64,000 nt of DNA from Urechis unicinctus. Taxonomy: Eukaryota > Annelida > Polychaeta > Xenopneusta > Urechidae. Below the pieces are notes generated by a model. It was given only the letters and a program-made list of their open reading frames with translations, did not search any database and was not told where the DNA came from. The first letter of the stretch is position 1, and each line of letters begins with the position of its first letter. Below, one piece after another: positions 1-39,231 of the stretch. The DNA lies in the NCBI GenBank assembly GCA_034190875.2, contig CM067356.1:21499758-21563757 (forward strand), written 5' to 3'. The translations under genes and the position numbers were made by a program.

Positions 1-3000
1 AAATATGAATCATAATTTTACAAAGCAAATAATGCTATTTATGTTACTTCAAAGGGTAAGTTCATGAGTTCACTTCTCAATGCCTCACCTCTCATTTCCT
101 GGGTGGGAGACCTGGGGAGTTTGCAGTTATATTCCCCAACACAGGAAATTTTCTCCACATGAGGTCCACACGTTGAACCTCCATTTTGAGGGCCCCTGAG
201 GACAGCCTTGCTTCGTTCTTTCACACCTCGGCCACATGGATTGCTGCAGAGGCCCCATTCTCCCCACTCTTCACTCAGAATACAGTCGACGGCTGAAACA
301 CATAACAATATACCCAATTTTACTAGCAAGTAAAAGGGAAACACAAAATATTTCATTTGAGAACAACTTGGCAGTTGAAAGAGAAAGTCCAGGGTTTGTT
401 AGTATTTATTCAAATTTCCTAGGTTCTCCAAAAAATTGATTGACAGAATCGAGCAGCGCTGAGGGTCGAACCGTGCTTAACAATCATGAAAGGTTTAAGT
501 TCATAAGCGATTGTTTGCAAATAATAACTTCTGTAAAAAACAAAAAAAAAAAAAAACTAAGACTAACAAAAAAACGCATTGAATTCTTTGTTGAGGAAAT
601 TCCAGAATTTGCTACTTTGCCAATGTATGCAATATTTTGCACATTCCCATCTGTTGCCAGGAGACGCAGAAGCTCTGGCCAACAATTATTATGCCCCCAA
701 AAAAAGACAAGCTGTCGAGACTACAGCAATTGCAACCCGATACGTCTCTTATGACAACACATATTTCTTTTTTCGCCAGTCGACATCTCAGTCAGGCGAT
801 AGTAAGTGTAAAGATAATTTTTCATTTTCCTCTCAAGAACAAGAACAATTTATATGGGAACGTGGAAAAAATACGAGCCCGAAGCACCATGTATTATGTC
901 ACTCTTCAATTAGTTTCTCGAGGATGAATGTGCGCTGGAACTTTACGAGTCTTGCGGAAGCACGGCTGTCAAATACCTCGTGGGGGTCAGTAAGATATGT
1001 GACCATCCATTTTTTTTCCAGACAACAACCTGTTATATCATTTCGTCGAAGCGAAGGAAATTAAGATATGAAAGCCTTTGTTTGGGAAATGTAAATGCCT
1101 TTTAGTCATGTTGCATTGATGTGAGGTGGTTAACAAATGCACGCTGGAAATTAATGCCATTTGTGGGGTGACAGCTTACTCATCAGCACCAGACCTCCGT
1201 ACGATAGATGTTATCCAGCCATTTTGTGGGTGTTATACACAACAAATGTGTCCTTAAGTTTGAAAATGATTTACATTTGGAGATTTTTTCCCACACGAGA
1301 CAGCTTGGCAAAACTTGACTCCCTGACAACTACATGAGGCTTTGTAATACAACCGTTTCGTTCAGATACACCGAAATATATTAATATATGACAGCTGTTT
1401 CGTTTTGTTATTCTTGATTGTTATGGGTTATCTGCGTGATTTATGTCTTAGTATTTACAAAGTGTGTGTTGTGTTGTTTCCTCCTCCTCACCAACGATTC
1501 CATCTTCTTTTAAAACGCCCCTTGGCTAGACTACACTATCTTTAAGTAAGGAATGTTAAATTAGTCACAGCAAACAGAAAGGAGAATATTCCACCCAACC
1601 TAACGAAGACGTCCCAGATAAACTGGCCCACTTATCAAAGACACCTTGATCTTCGGTCTTGTTCTTGGATCGGAAATAACATAAAAAAATATTTCGAGTG
1701 TGCGAATATGTAGGTAGTCAAATGACTGCCCCACTTCACTCTATTAAACCAACACTGGAATGGGTTTATAGCCAGCTACGAAAGGAGGAAAGTGACCATG
1801 TGAATAAGGCATTTTCATTAGATGCGAGATAGAACACTTACGAGGCTTGCAACAGACAACATGCGCTTAACCTTCACCAAGGCATCAAACCTTTGTTGCT
1901 AAAACCATTATACAGAGAAGAGACAATTACTGTTCAAATAATGCTCATATGATGTGCACGTTTGAACACCTACGAGGCTAACCTGAGAGTTTTCATTCCA
2001 AAAAATCATCGTGTAAAAATGTTCGTGACGTCACAAGATGTCACAACTAGCGTTAACAGCAGGTGTTGGAGATTATCAACACCTCCCGTCTATATATCAG
2101 CATAGATTAAGTATGAGAGCTTATCCGTAATACACGTTGAATAGCTCTGACAACATCGCCTGCGCCAATCAATGACGTCATGAAAACAGTAACAGCGGCG
2201 ACTATGAGTATAAAACGGACTTTAATGCGCGATAATAGTCAAAACGGTGATCATATGAAAGAAAATGAATACGGATATAGGTTGATGATATCAAGCTGAA
2301 CCAATTTGACAGAATTTGAACTATTTATTAGTTTTCCTTTAACCTTTACCCAATTGTCAATCCTAAGACGCCAAAATCCTTTATATCGAGAAGAGAATAA
2401 CTATACACATATGATTCAGGTTTACATCCTGTCTAGATTTAACTTTTGTGGGGCTGTCATTGACTAATGTACTGTTGGGCAAGTTGATCACCTGACCTTG
2501 GGGGAATACGGGTGGTAGCTGGCAGGTCAGGACCCACTTGACCCCACAGGCAATGTATCTCAGGTAACTTACCTGCCAGGTAAATTAATCAACAGGCGCT
2601 GAAAGAACTCCTCTACCATCTGTTTCGTATTACAGGTGTACACAACTGTGTGTGATATGAGGTGAAAACCTTTCATTGTCCAATTGCTGATTCGCGGACC
2701 GCTAACGGATGTGATAAAGACAACTTAACTGGATCATGTAAGTGGTTCTTAAAAAGGTGCATAAAGAGGTTCGAATGAGTGACATTTCCGCATTGAAAAC
2801 ACGATCAACTAGACACGTGATAAAATTACAACCTCTACATGAAGCGCCGTAGGATATATTGAGTAGTAGACCAGATTTTAGAAGTCCTTTACCCCATGGT
2901 GCCTTCTTCAACCCGACCATCCAACGAAGTCAGACAGGCTACAAATGGAGGGTATACGAGCTCAACATGAAATGCCAAGGGGTCAATATACAAGAATATA

Positions 3001-6000
3001 AAGAGGCTGGAGTCACAGGTTACGGCTCGCATTTATCACTCAACCTGACAACACTAACATGTTCAGGAATGTTACAGGGTCTCACTCGCATGTACGATTT
3101 GACAGCGGTAAATACCCGACTCCATACATGATAAACAGCACGCAGATTTGTTTAGCGGTGTGGTCGCAGCGTGTGGGAGAGGGGTGTTGGGGTGGGGTGG
3201 GGGGGGAGGGGGCGAGGCATGTATACCGACGGGGGCGCCGCCATGATGTGTTCTGCACCGATGATAAAGGTGTGTTGGTTGAATGCATTGAGAAGAATTC
3301 TCCTGTTGAGAAGTCGCCGCGTGCACGCTTGCGTTCTTTAGGAGGCTTCACAGACGAGAAATATATCCAAGTAACATGACTTTCCCTTGCACGTGGTATA
3401 CTTTTCTCAACCAAGGGCCTTGACTGAGAGCGGGGGGGGGGGGGGGGCGGGGGGAGGGGGGGAGGGGGGAGAGCCATGACACGCTGGCGTTACCACAGGG
3501 GCGAGTTTAAGGGAACAGACTAATGCCAACGCTAAAAAGCACTTAAGAATGCAACTGGAGAGAATTTTTTTTAAATAATCTTCATAAGCAAAGATCGGAT
3601 TTACGATATGATAACAACACTCAGATATCTGTTTAGACGTAGGGTCGACCCCCAATTTCCTTCTGCACTTCTGTTTCACACAGGAACTCGCGATTACAAG
3701 GGAAAAAACGGTGCATTGCAAATCTGAGCATTAGCAGCGAAATGCACAATAGAAGACCTCCAACATTAACAATGAGAATGTGGCTTTCAAGGCGAAGTCA
3801 TACGATCTCGATTCATCACACCCGGAAATTTTTTTCTAAATGTGACGATGGCCAAAGTCCCCATGATCCTTCCTTACCCCGATCTTAGCCCAGCAAGCCA
3901 AACCAACCACCCCACGTGACTTCGCTCTGATTTCAACCAGACGCCTAAAAAATGTGTCATTTTCCACATTGGTACATCATGCGACGCGTTAAAAAAGCGT
4001 GGGAAGACGCATCGCGTGTGAGAGAATTCTCTTTATCTCGATATATCTTTCCATGGTGAGCTGATTACGAAAGTGGTTGAACGCTTAAGTATTCTTTCGC
4101 AATTGAAGAAGCATGTGTCGATTATTGCCTAGTATGTATGCTACTTGTATATGTGAAAGAATCCCCACATCGAGACGCGTGGCAGCGGACAGGCTGGCCG
4201 GACGCACACTTATTGTGTTGACTCGTGGTTCCAATTCACGACAGACCGCGCAAGGGATCCGTACGTCACACCAAGGTATGACAATTAATCCGCCCGAAAA
4301 CCAACACTTGGAATGACCTTTCGCCTTGTTTAAACTATACCAAATGAGGAACTCTGTATGTTTACAAAGCCTGTGTTTGGGTATCAAATCAAGACATGAA
4401 TAACGACACAGAGATAAGCTGATATCTCTCGTCACCCAATGCCAATGTTTTAAGGTCAAGGTTGGTTTCAGGGGCGCGATCATACGATGAATAGTCTTCT
4501 ACAGAAAAAAAAGGTGTTAAAGCAAAGACGCTTGGGCTAGATCATTTTTTCTACAACTAGCACGCATACAATTGGAAACTATTATATAGACAGATCGTGA
4601 ACAGTAATGAATGGGGCCTTGAACGCGGGATCATAATGGTCTAGCCCAAGCGCCTGGTGTTGATGAGACCCTGAAGACGGTTTTCAGATTGGCGTTCTTA
4701 GCGTTAGGAGAGCCTTATATCGGGAATCCTGTGCACGTGAGTGCCCTTACAACTCAAAGCCTCAACAAATTCACCCATTAGAGCACGGAAGTTTGGGTGT
4801 GCATTATTTCTCATTAAACACTTTGTGACTTGGGCATATGCCTTGTACCAGCGGTTAAAAAAACTGATGAACAAAGAATTTTGCAATTCATAGACGTGAA
4901 GTGTAACTTCCGCCGAGGGAGATGCCGGCTGAGTTCTATTTATTCCTACATTCTAGATTTATCATGCACGAGGAGGGAAAAAAACAACTACCCGAGGCGG
5001 AGACATAACGTCCTTTTTAAACAAAGACCGTGACTATAGCAATGAAACCAGGGGGGAAAAAGCTGCAATTTCCACTAAAACATCCCCGGGAGCAAGGAAC
5101 AGCTTGCGTGATACAATGGCAAGGACGATACGCGCATGCGCATCATGTTTGGGAAGAACATTACACTTGCAAAGTTCACCAAAGCAGCTTTTTTTTTTGT
5201 GCGTGTTTGGTATTGGGTAACGCTAAACGCGGCTAAAGGATGCTCATATTCCGTGCTTTTTATCCTCCATCTCGACCTAAACCAGATGCTCCCATCCAGG
5301 TACAATCCATTCTAAGAGCCACGGCGTGAGTGAGTTAAATGATTAAAAATAAGGCAGTCAGAAAGCGAAAAAAACCTTTTTACGACTCAATAGAAACCAG
5401 GTCATTTGCGACACAAACGTTGGAAATATGCTTTGAGAGCCAAACATGAATGAGTGCCAATGCTAGGGCGATTAAAGTCGGTATTCGAGAAGGGAAATTC
5501 AGCCCAGGCACAAATTAATTTGCCCCAAGATGTTGCCTGAGCAAATAAAAAAATTCGGTTTGGCTTGGTGTAGTTAACTTGTCTTTCATCTGTGGCATCG
5601 TGTTTCCGTTCGCGAGAAAGAAACACTTCTTTAACCTTATTGCCTGGTAACTGCATAGTACCTCATGCGTCAGTCCAAAATTATCCCACACCCAACCCAC
5701 CTTGAAAAACAGCAATCCAATGAACCAACTGCAAAGGTCTTAGTTCAAAGAGGGTTGCTTAAGCACTAACTCTACAACACCAGCAAGCCAGAGGCGCCGA
5801 ATTGGCCTCGCCAGGTAACAGAGGCGAGCCTACGAGCGGTACAGAGCGCAGGGACAGGTATAGACTGCTTAGTGTACCCGGTGATTGTGTGTTTACTTTG
5901 GAGTTCCGAGGATACAGTCGGCAAAGAATGGTGCGTTAAGAATGTATTTCACACTATCATACAATATTCAACGAGATAAGACGCCCCGCGGGACAGATAA

Positions 6001-7165
6001 ATGCCACGATAGATACCACGATACATGCGACACATTGGCAATCGTTTACACTGAATTAAGCCAATACATACATCCACGATACTCAATCTACGCTGATATA
6101 TGCCGACAAAGGAGTCGTATCAGGCGATCAGGAAAACGCGTAACGCATCAGGTAAGCCCTCAGGGAGATATCACATTTTAGTAACCCGGCCATTAGTTAA
6201 CACGGCGTCGCGCGCGCCTTTGTGGGAGGTAGGAGATGAAGGGGCTGCAGTAACTTGGGGAAGAGGGAATATAGTATATTTCGCACGGCAGAAGTATGGT
6301 GATGCATATAAGCAGTGTTGGTGGAATGACGTAACGAGCAGATAGACGGAAAGAATGCAGGCTAGAAGACTCGTAAGTGGAATCCTGTGCTTGAAAATCG
6401 GACGGTTTAGCGGACTTGATAGAAGACTCTAATTAATGGCCCATGTTGTGACAGGCTTCCATAGAAAGAGAAACAGACACAACACAGTCGGAAAACCCGA
6501 CAGGCCACCACACACTTATGCTTCACAAGGTCATGGCCGAAATGCACCCACCTCACTACATCATGCTTGTACGTTCAGTCACAATCGAAAAATATGCATT
6601 TAAGTTTTCCTGCGTTGCTTACATCAGAGTCCATGTTGAGTAAACGGGAGGTGAACGACGAGAAGTCTTTCTTTGGAGGTTGGTAAGAAAGGTCTTTTAG
6701 ATCTACGGTGTGCTTCCACAAGTTAGAGAACTTTGAATTATTTGAATCGTTAAAAAGATTACTCGTCATTCGTGCAGGGCCAGGTAGAAGGTAGCATGCA
6801 ATTGATCATTTCAAAGGCGAGGCATAAATAAGAGTGTTTTTCTGAAATAATAGGCGTAATATGAAAATAGAGTGGTAACTGTTAGACTTACGGCGGCAGA
6901 ACTCGGAATAATCTGTACAGCAGTCATTGAGCTCCATGCATGTAGAATCGCAGAAGCAGAAGCCCTCCTTCTCGACGTCGTTCCCGATCGTCTCCTCCAC
7001 TTGGAAGCTCCTCATCCGAGGTCCAAACGCCCTACAGGTGTTATTTCTTCCCTCGCAGCACATCCCAGCCTCGCTACAGCCCTGAACACCCTTCCGAGTG
7101 ACTTTGGCCTCAAGCATCACACATGCAAGCGAACATATGAAAAGAATTGCTACAAATCGATCCAT
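1..7165 (-). CDS. SBSPON: SBSPON-like secreted protein (somatomedin-B + thrombospondin type-1), 5' part only
   Basis: Two coding exons are visible. Exon 1 is 6892-7165: ATG at 7165, a hydrophobic signal peptide (about residues 1-20, MDRFVAILFICSL...), then a cysteine-rich somatomedin-B domain with the CFCDSTC...DCCTDY...C signature. It ends at a GTAAGT donor in phase 1. Exon 2 runs from 292 (TTTCAG acceptor, matching phase) down to about 89. It encodes a thrombospondin type-1 repeat (WGEWGLCSNPCGRG...C...C). A GTGAGG donor at 83-88 probably ends it; otherwise the frame stops at 39. Vertebrate SBSPON (RPE-spondin) has the same domain order followed by a C-terminal domain, which would lie off the left edge. 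The start was chosen because the signal peptide begins at this Met; an upstream in-frame Met exists at 7288. The role is inferred to be extracellular matrix; the exact orthology is not proven. Confidence 0.8.
293..6891 (-). other. 6.6 kb intron of the SBSPON-like gene
   Basis: No convincing coding exon is seen between the two SBSPON exons. The stretch contains G-rich runs (3175-3215, 3432-3470) and a perfect NRF1-like GCGCATGCGC sequence near 5130. The remaining open frames are short and have no recognisable domain. Confidence 0.6.
3175..3470 (+). repeat. G-rich tracts (possible G-quadruplex cluster) in SBSPON intron
   Basis: Two clusters of G runs on the plus strand: 3175-3215 (GGGG runs separated by single T or A) and 3432-3470 (a 16-G run followed by further G blocks). 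Because the gene is on the minus strand, its transcript carries the C-rich side. Confidence 0.7.
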
Positions 7166-10100
7166 GGTTACAGTTCGGAGATGCTGATATTCCAAGATGA
7201 ATACGGTGGCAAAATGGTTTGTCTCTGAGTGTTCCAGAAATGGTTTAAGTTCTGCTGATTGTATGCGTGTTGAGCATTTACTCTTCACACAATTTTAGAA
7301 TTTAACAGAAAAATTCGAGGCGCAGTCTCCCTGGCAAATAAACCTAGGGTTAAATATCCAGGGAGAGAGAGCAGTTGACGTGTCCGCTTGCGGTGAAGTT
7401 CGGGCGAGGAGTGTTGTAGCAGCGTGGGCTTAGAATGGAAATCTGGCTCCTCTCGAGAACGATGTGCGTGCCTGCAAGCCAACCAGGTGTTTCCAACCAG
7501 CGCCCGTCCCGCTCGCATCCAACAGATTCGTCACGACTGACTTAAAACCCACAACAAAACTGTTCGGGTTCTTTTTTTCCAATATTTTTCTCAACTTGAT
7601 AGTAGCAAGCAGTTGGGTGGTAGCTCAGGCAGATAGTGGCTTGTTATTTCACTTCGGTTGCAGAAGGAACTAATGATGTCGAGGAAGCTGCTTGGGGGCT
7701 TTTTAAAGGAAGGACCTCAAATGCCCATCAATCGGGGCGAGCTAAAGTAGTGCTTAAGCGTCGAGTTGAAGGGGGTTCAAGTTAACCTGCGCGTGGCAGG
7801 ATGGACGAATCGACACGGGGCCAAGGTATATAAAATCCGGGGGCAACTCTCATATTCAATATTAGTCGCAGTAAATGAAGTGAATATAAATGAAACTGGG
7901 GTCTTATTTTTAAGCGACATTATGAGTATCCATGCAATATGCCACAGGTATGTCAGGGTTAAATGTTGAGTCTCTGGTGAAATCTAACAGTTTTCATAGA
8001 GGCCAATACATGAGATAAACATTCATTATACAACCACAAGGATGGACCGGGCAGGGTGAATTGAGTTGGGTAACGATTTTTTTTCTTCATTTGTTGAGGA
8101 AACATGGAGAAGGAAAGATAGGGCAAGCGTCAGAACAAAATTGCATAAATTTAGGAGGAAGGCAAGCCTTTTACAATAGCTTTCTTTGGGGTACGTTGCC
8201 GACATAATATCTAAGACAAATAATTAACGTACTCGCACAATTCAAGATATTATATTTTCTGCCCTCTTCCAAATTATTATCATTTATATGATTTGTGAGA
8301 GTTACTCCCCATCATTTCTTTACTAATGAGACGCTGTTGTGCGTCGAGTACAGATTAGGCTGAGCGACGAGAGTGTGCCGTGTAAATGTGGGGCGGGGAA
8401 GGTCGAATGTGATGTGGCATTTTGTGAGTTAAGCAACAATGGTTGTTATGAGCAGGTCATGTCTTGGGTCACATGTTGTGTTATGTACTTAACAGGGTGA
8501 AGTGTTAAACGAAAACTTGACTCAAGTGGCGTAATGAATCCGATTGTTACGTCTGTTAATCAGGATTCTGGGGACAACGTGACGTCTTTGGAGTACGGTT
8601 AGCGGGGTCGCTTCCGGGACTCCAGTGCTTTTAAGTGGAAGGTCATGCGATTCAAAGATGCGATTCAAAGAACTCTTAAATTCTTTGACACCCTAAAGAA
8701 CCGATGTGCGCAAACTGGTTGGTAAACTTCTGCGTAGCTAGAACAGTTTGCTAAGGTCAATAAGTGCGTAACTTTCACATGGAATTTGTTCTTGTTTTCT
8801 ACAAAATGGATTCAGTTATGATTCGGAGAGGAAAAGTTATCATTGCAGTTTCATTTTAACTACAACCCGCATGGGATTTGTTCTTGTTTTCTACCAAATG
8901 AGTTTAATTAGGATCCGGAAAGTAACCATAACAAGCCGTGGTGTTGCACATGAAAACTGCGGCCCATTTCCTTCGTCGTTCGCAGATTGCAGAGTTATCA
9001 GTCTATACACCTCGATTCCACCCCTAGGGCTATTATCATCACGCATGTATGGTTACCAGGTACACGGGTCGTTCTCTTTGTGACAACGTGTTTTATCGGC
9101 AATCAGAGTTAATCACTGCATAAACCTCGGCGGTGTCACCTCCCTCAAGCTGTGTACTCAGGTTGCCACCAGGTGACCTGACAGATGTGGGTCAGGTGAC
9201 AGGTCAGGATCAGAGCGAACTTATGCGCTCAAAGAGTACTAACTCGCTCTGCCCAACAACTTTGTTGATTAAGCAAAATAAGTAAGGCCGTGTTGTATTA
9301 TTAAGCAACAACACGATACCAGATCGCGACTAGAATTAATTTACGTCAATAGGGTGCTGAGAATACACAGAAACGTGTTGTTATACACCCAACATACCCA
9401 ATAACACGTGAAGAAACCCACTACCGATTCCTAATATTCTTGAAAAAAGGTTTCCCTCTACTCCATGGTTTTACCAATGAGTGGTTTTACATTGGAATTG
9501 TAATTACTCAAAAGTTCTGCATAAGCCAATGAATATTATTGGGTTTTTTTGTTCAAGGATAGTTTTCCTGCAATATCTCAAACAGGCACACTTCCAATGT
9601 GAACTGACCAGATAAATGGCGCTTGCCAAAAGTGACACACACGAAATTGTATTCAACTTCATTATTCAACGTCGTCATATTGTGGCGGGTTGGCAAATAG
9701 GGGCTGTGACTGCTAGATAATGATAAAGCCTGTTGACAGGTTTAGAGCTCGTGAAAGGTACATTGTACGTTCGTCGATGCCACATGTGCGACGTTTCGTG
9801 ACGAGGAAAATGGCATGCAGTCTCTTCCGGCGCCAAGTGGCTCCACCTTGCGGTAAACCAAATGGGGATTCGGACGTTTCAGTTGAAACGGACCAGTATT
9901 GTCAGGGATCAGCTTTTGTCATCAATTGAGTTCTCACAATTATTGTTGTTGTCAGGGATCTGACCTGCGATCGGACTCGTTGTTGCTGACCGTGTTAGCA
10001 CAGACAACTGGAACCCAATGCCAAGATCATTTCTGCCAAAGTCAATGTATCTTAATGCAAACAAAAAAATGTTTTCGGCATGGTGTTAGGTCCCTCATTA

Positions 10101-12600
10101 AACTTCATTTCCTAATGGTAACCTATATCAAGGTGCTTCTTCTGTAAACAATCGTTGTTTCTTTCCAATGTGTTTAGACATGAGTCTGATCATGTATTGT
10201 ATATAAACATAACGGTTAAAATATGAAATGAAAGTGTTGCAAAACACTTGACTATTAAAGATTGAATACCGCGAACCCCATGAAGGCCCAGCAAGGTCAA
10301 GGTCGTTAGGAACCGCAGACAGCAGCGGTTTATACATACACACGTTCGGTATTCCAGTGCACACCGGTAACCCTAACCTTCCGTAAACGCTAACAATAAT
10401 TAAAAAATAACACTGTATGAGCAGACGATCCAAAAAAGAAATCAGTTATGTTTCAGATGAATACGAGAGTTTCTGTTACATCAAAATGTATAGTAATTCT
10501 ATCGCTGTTTGACCTTGTTGCTGAGGTCAACCAGGTGGTATCAATCGAGGTGTCGGGCCACGAAAGCAAATAACTCCTACTAACTCGATAATTGTAGAGT
10601 TGATGGGAACAAACGTTGGCACACCGTTTTACTGGCATTGGTCGTGTTATCAAATTACAGCAACAACTGCGTACCCATCTACACCCCGTCACCTTAACAC
10701 CAGGCTCACAAATTGACACACACAGCATATGTATTTCACCACACTCTTTTGAGTCGCTGTAATTGACGCACACCAAGCGTCCACGCGGCAGAATAATAAA
10801 GGAGGCATCCCATCCTATTGATCTGAAGATACCATCCAGAAGCATCAACATTCCCGCCCAAAAACCAACCCAGAGGTCGAGCTACCTCCGAGGTGATCTC
10901 GATGGCCCGTGATAATGACTTTACCTCCCGCGGGCCTCGCGCTGTGAGCGTCTCATCACTGACAGGTGCGCACAAAACACATCTACCCAGACAAGGGATG
11001 TGCAATAAGGTGTAACGGTTACCTGGGTAAAAAAAAATTGCCGAAAAAAAACCGCTTTTAACAGGGAAAACAGACCATGAGGTAAATTAATCGGGCGAGA
11101 ATGGGATCCCTGTGTAAGCAAAGGTTTGTGACGTCGCCTGTCTGGGGCCGTGTGTCATCGCATAAAGGGGATGAAAAGGTCACCGAGTGCTCCGCCGACG
11201 GCTACCGGAGGGTAATTTGAGTGACGTGTGACCTTTTAATATCCCCAGAATAATTGTATGAAAAATGGAACAGTGTTGAATCATAGTCTTGAAAGAAACT
11301 TTATCAATTCAATGATGGAGTAAATGTATCGGTTTGGAAGTTGATAGATGAATTCAATAATTAAAAAAATAAATTGATATTCCATGTTTGATCTATGCTC
11401 TAAGTTCGACAATTGTAATTTCAAAGCACATAGAGAATCCTTTCTCAGTTTGACCAGTACCCCATAATTGAAGTGACTGCGCTTAATTGTTAGCCGTGTA
11501 TATTTGTATTACTGTTGTTGAAGTGCTTGGTGTCTCTGATACGTTACTCGTCTTGATCTTATTCCACCAGACAATACTTCAGCCTACAGGAAATACCCGC
11601 TCAGCCCCAACTCCACATTGGCTTACAAAGCTCCTCATTTCGAATGACAAAAATATTTGCTTTGTAATGAACTTGCCATACTGACAACTGCTGCCATCTG
11701 CAGAGACGGTTATGAGCGGGAATGTCAGGTAAGTGCGTTAATTGTCCAGGTAACAGGCATCCCTTGTGTGATCGAGTGCTGTGTTTAATGAATCGGGTTC
11801 CCAGGTGAGAGGTGAACTCTTATAATCTGAAGGGGTCACGTATAAGATTGACCTTTGAATCCATTGCCTGTCATCAAGTGAGAATCTCAAGATTACTGTT
11901 GTCAAGGCCAGGGTACCAATTAAGTCGTCAAGAATAGTGACGTCATTGTCGACTCTCGATTGAAGCTGATATTAACCCTTCAGTTGAACGATTGAAGCTG
12001 ATATTAACCCTTCAGTTGAACGAGTGCCAGGCATTCAATAAAATGTAAGATGTTTCTAACCTCATGTAATAAATAAGTCCACTAAGTCCATGGACCAATA
12101 CACAGATTGACTAACGTGCAAACTAGTCCCTACCGCGAGCATTAGTAAGACACACTGACGTGGCCTCGACATCAAGCTTGACCCCAGAGGCCACCACTAT
12201 ATCTACCTTTTGTGACCTCGGAAAACAAATGATCAACCTTAAAAATGAGCAACGAATCAATAGACTTCCATAAACCAGCCCAAATATGGACATAGCTGAA
12301 ATGAAAACAAAGCTTGTGATAGAATGTGATAGTTTATTTCTGCTGCTATACACATCCAATGATACAGGACACTCAATACTCAACAACACGAGTTGACTGC
12401 TGGTTTTAACTAGATACCATGGACTGGCCAACTCCTCTTAGCCACCATTATAACCTTATGCATACAGGTGCAGCAGAATAACATTCAGCTACAAACAAGC
12501 ACTGGAAATTATTCACAGACTGCCACTAGGCAAGCAAAATCGATCCTTTTATAAGCAAGTAATATTAAACTCATTTAAGTGACATTTAACCTGCATATTT
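7166..12600. other. Intergenic region between SBSPON-like gene and clathrin heavy chain
   Basis: No protein family could be recognised in any frame and no RNA gene was identified. Minor items: a TATATAAA box on the plus strand near 7829-7836 with no gene recognised downstream, and an imperfect direct repeat of about 35 bp at 8778-8812 and 8871-8905. There is also an exact 32-bp duplication at 11959-12022. The promoter of the SBSPON-like gene should lie just above 7166, but no clear core element was seen. Confidence 0.5.
11959..12022. repeat. Exact 32-bp tandem duplication
   Basis: The 32-bp unit starting ATTGAAGCTGATATTAACCC occurs at 11959-11990 and is repeated without a mismatch at 11991-12022. 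Confidence 0.9.
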
Positions 12601-12632
12601 GGGTATAGCCACTACAGCGGGGAATATTTCAC

Positions 12633-12642
12633 TTTATTTATT
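12633..12642 (-). terminator. Candidate poly(A) signal of clathrin heavy chain
   Basis: Two overlapping AATAAA hexamers (AATAAATAAA on the minus strand) lie about 1.1 kb downstream of the clathrin stop codon. They are the first canonical signals found below the stop. The intervening AT-rich sequence would be the 3' UTR. No transcript evidence is available, so another site could be used. Confidence 0.4.
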
Positions 12643-13723
12643 CAACTAATTGCCTGTAACATGTTTTATAACTCTCTAGAGAGATCGGTGTTCAAAAAAT
12701 GATTTGGCGAGAAATGTACAGCCCAAGTCAAAGGTTACGTTGAGAACACCCAAAATATGGTTACCATGGTGAGGTGGTCACATGATCAAGTCACATGATG
12801 AAGCCAGGAATAGCATTCAGTAGATCATTGGGAAACCCCATGCATGAATTAAACTGATAATTAGAGGATGATTGGACCGAAACAACACAGTTTAACATGA
12901 CACAGAGGACAGTGCTGATTGACAGGAAATGTTGACATCTCACAGAACTGATATGACTAACACATCTACAGGGAAGAGAAGGAACTAATGTTTGGGCATA
13001 GTTAGCCATGAGAAAAACATTTAATCTTAAATGACTATCCATTGTGTGGTTCCATTAACAATCACTTTCTATGTACAAGACTTTATGAAACTCATTATCA
13101 CTGTACAAGTTTCGTAGTGAATAATAATATTAGCTAAGCAAATCCTACTGTTAAATAGAACCATACAGTATGGAGTTAATGGGTAGCTGAACAACTTCCT
13201 GTAACAAATCCTTGTTGTTAGCAAAGAGCCAAGATATACCATACATAAAAACAACCTATTTGATCAACAAACACACAGAAACTGAATTGGTCAGGGTAGT
13301 CACTGACAAAATGAATGATCCCTGTGCAGTAATCTACAAAACAGGCTGTGTGTGTAAGCTGGTAAGGTAGTAAACAATGCTCCCAAGCAATACACATCAC
13401 TCTCTTAGGAATAGACTATTTACAAAGGAATGGTGGGGAGGGAGGCAAAGAAATGAGTAGAAGAGAAAAATGAAAACTCCATTTAATAAATGACCAGGCT
13501 TTCTTGATTTCAATTTGTTCCTTTCTCGGACAGATGACTTGTGAGCGAGCTCAAAAGCGCCTTCTGCCGACGCGATGGTTCTACACAACATCCACTCCAA
13601 TCATCAGGTTGAACTACAAATGTTCTGGAAATGTTTCAAGTACCGTAGCCCCATGGCTCCTGTTGTAGGAGTTCTGCTGGGCCTGGGCGCGTGTGTGATG
13701 GCAGGTGTATGGGGTGGGGGTCA

Positions 13724-38438
<24,715 letters not shown>

Positions 38439-38600
38439 TGTTCAGCCTCCCGGTTGGTTTATCTTCGATTTGTAACCCTTTTCAGACGGTTTTCTTGTGA
38501 ACTTCACAACGAACCGGTGGATATCTTACAAGTGATTCTCACACACACTGCCCAAAATGGCTGACACCGGGTAGGAGGTGGTTGTAAAAGTAGTTCTGAG
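38439..38600 (-). promoter_or_regulatory. Clathrin 5' UTR/promoter region with YY1-like site
   Basis: The sequence immediately upstream of the start codon contains CAAAATGGCTGA at 38553-38564 (GCCATTTTG on the gene strand), resembling the YY1 motif common near start sites of animal housekeeping genes. No TATA box was seen at a convincing distance. The transcription start is not known. Confidence 0.35.
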
Positions 38601-39231
38601 ACGTCATGAGCGTAAGATCTATTTTTAGACACATAACACAATGAAAGGTCTTCAGAAGTCATTGTTATCTGGAAATATCTGATTAAAATGCAGTTCTAAA
38701 TTCTTTAATTGATAGAAATTGATTGTGTGTGCATTGAAACATGAAGTATTAATTGTCGAACTTTTTTTTTGTCATTTTAGGCCGCGATGCCACATCACTT
38801 TCCGGCCATTTACATAGTGCTTCGCCGGGGAGACATCCGTATTTCATATATCACTATTTTGTTGAAAAAAAACAGAGCGACGGGAGCGTTCGAATCCTTA
38901 ACCTGTTGTTGGGAGGGGTGATCTATTTTGGTTTTCTAAAATTTGAAAAATTCGACTGAACGTATTCTTCCGTTCATCGACAAAATGCCAACATTACACT
39001 GTGTTGTTTGTCAAATTATATTGACCATTGTATTTGTTTTCATGCTTGATATATTCAATTTGCCAATTTAACCTTTTGTGAAGACCAGACTTTACCTGCA
39101 CTGGTATTCAGCTACGTGCATGTTTTAAGCGAAAATGTGAATCCAGAGGTCTATTGTCTATCTTATCGGAGGATCTTTTCTTTTTAAAATGATTCAAATT
39201 AAAATCCCACCAAGCTGAGTATAACAATTTT

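Noticed and set aside
7766-7969. 67-codon frame spanning a TATA-like box on the plus strand
   Set aside because: No homology recognised and the TATA-like sequence lies inside the frame. Insufficient support.
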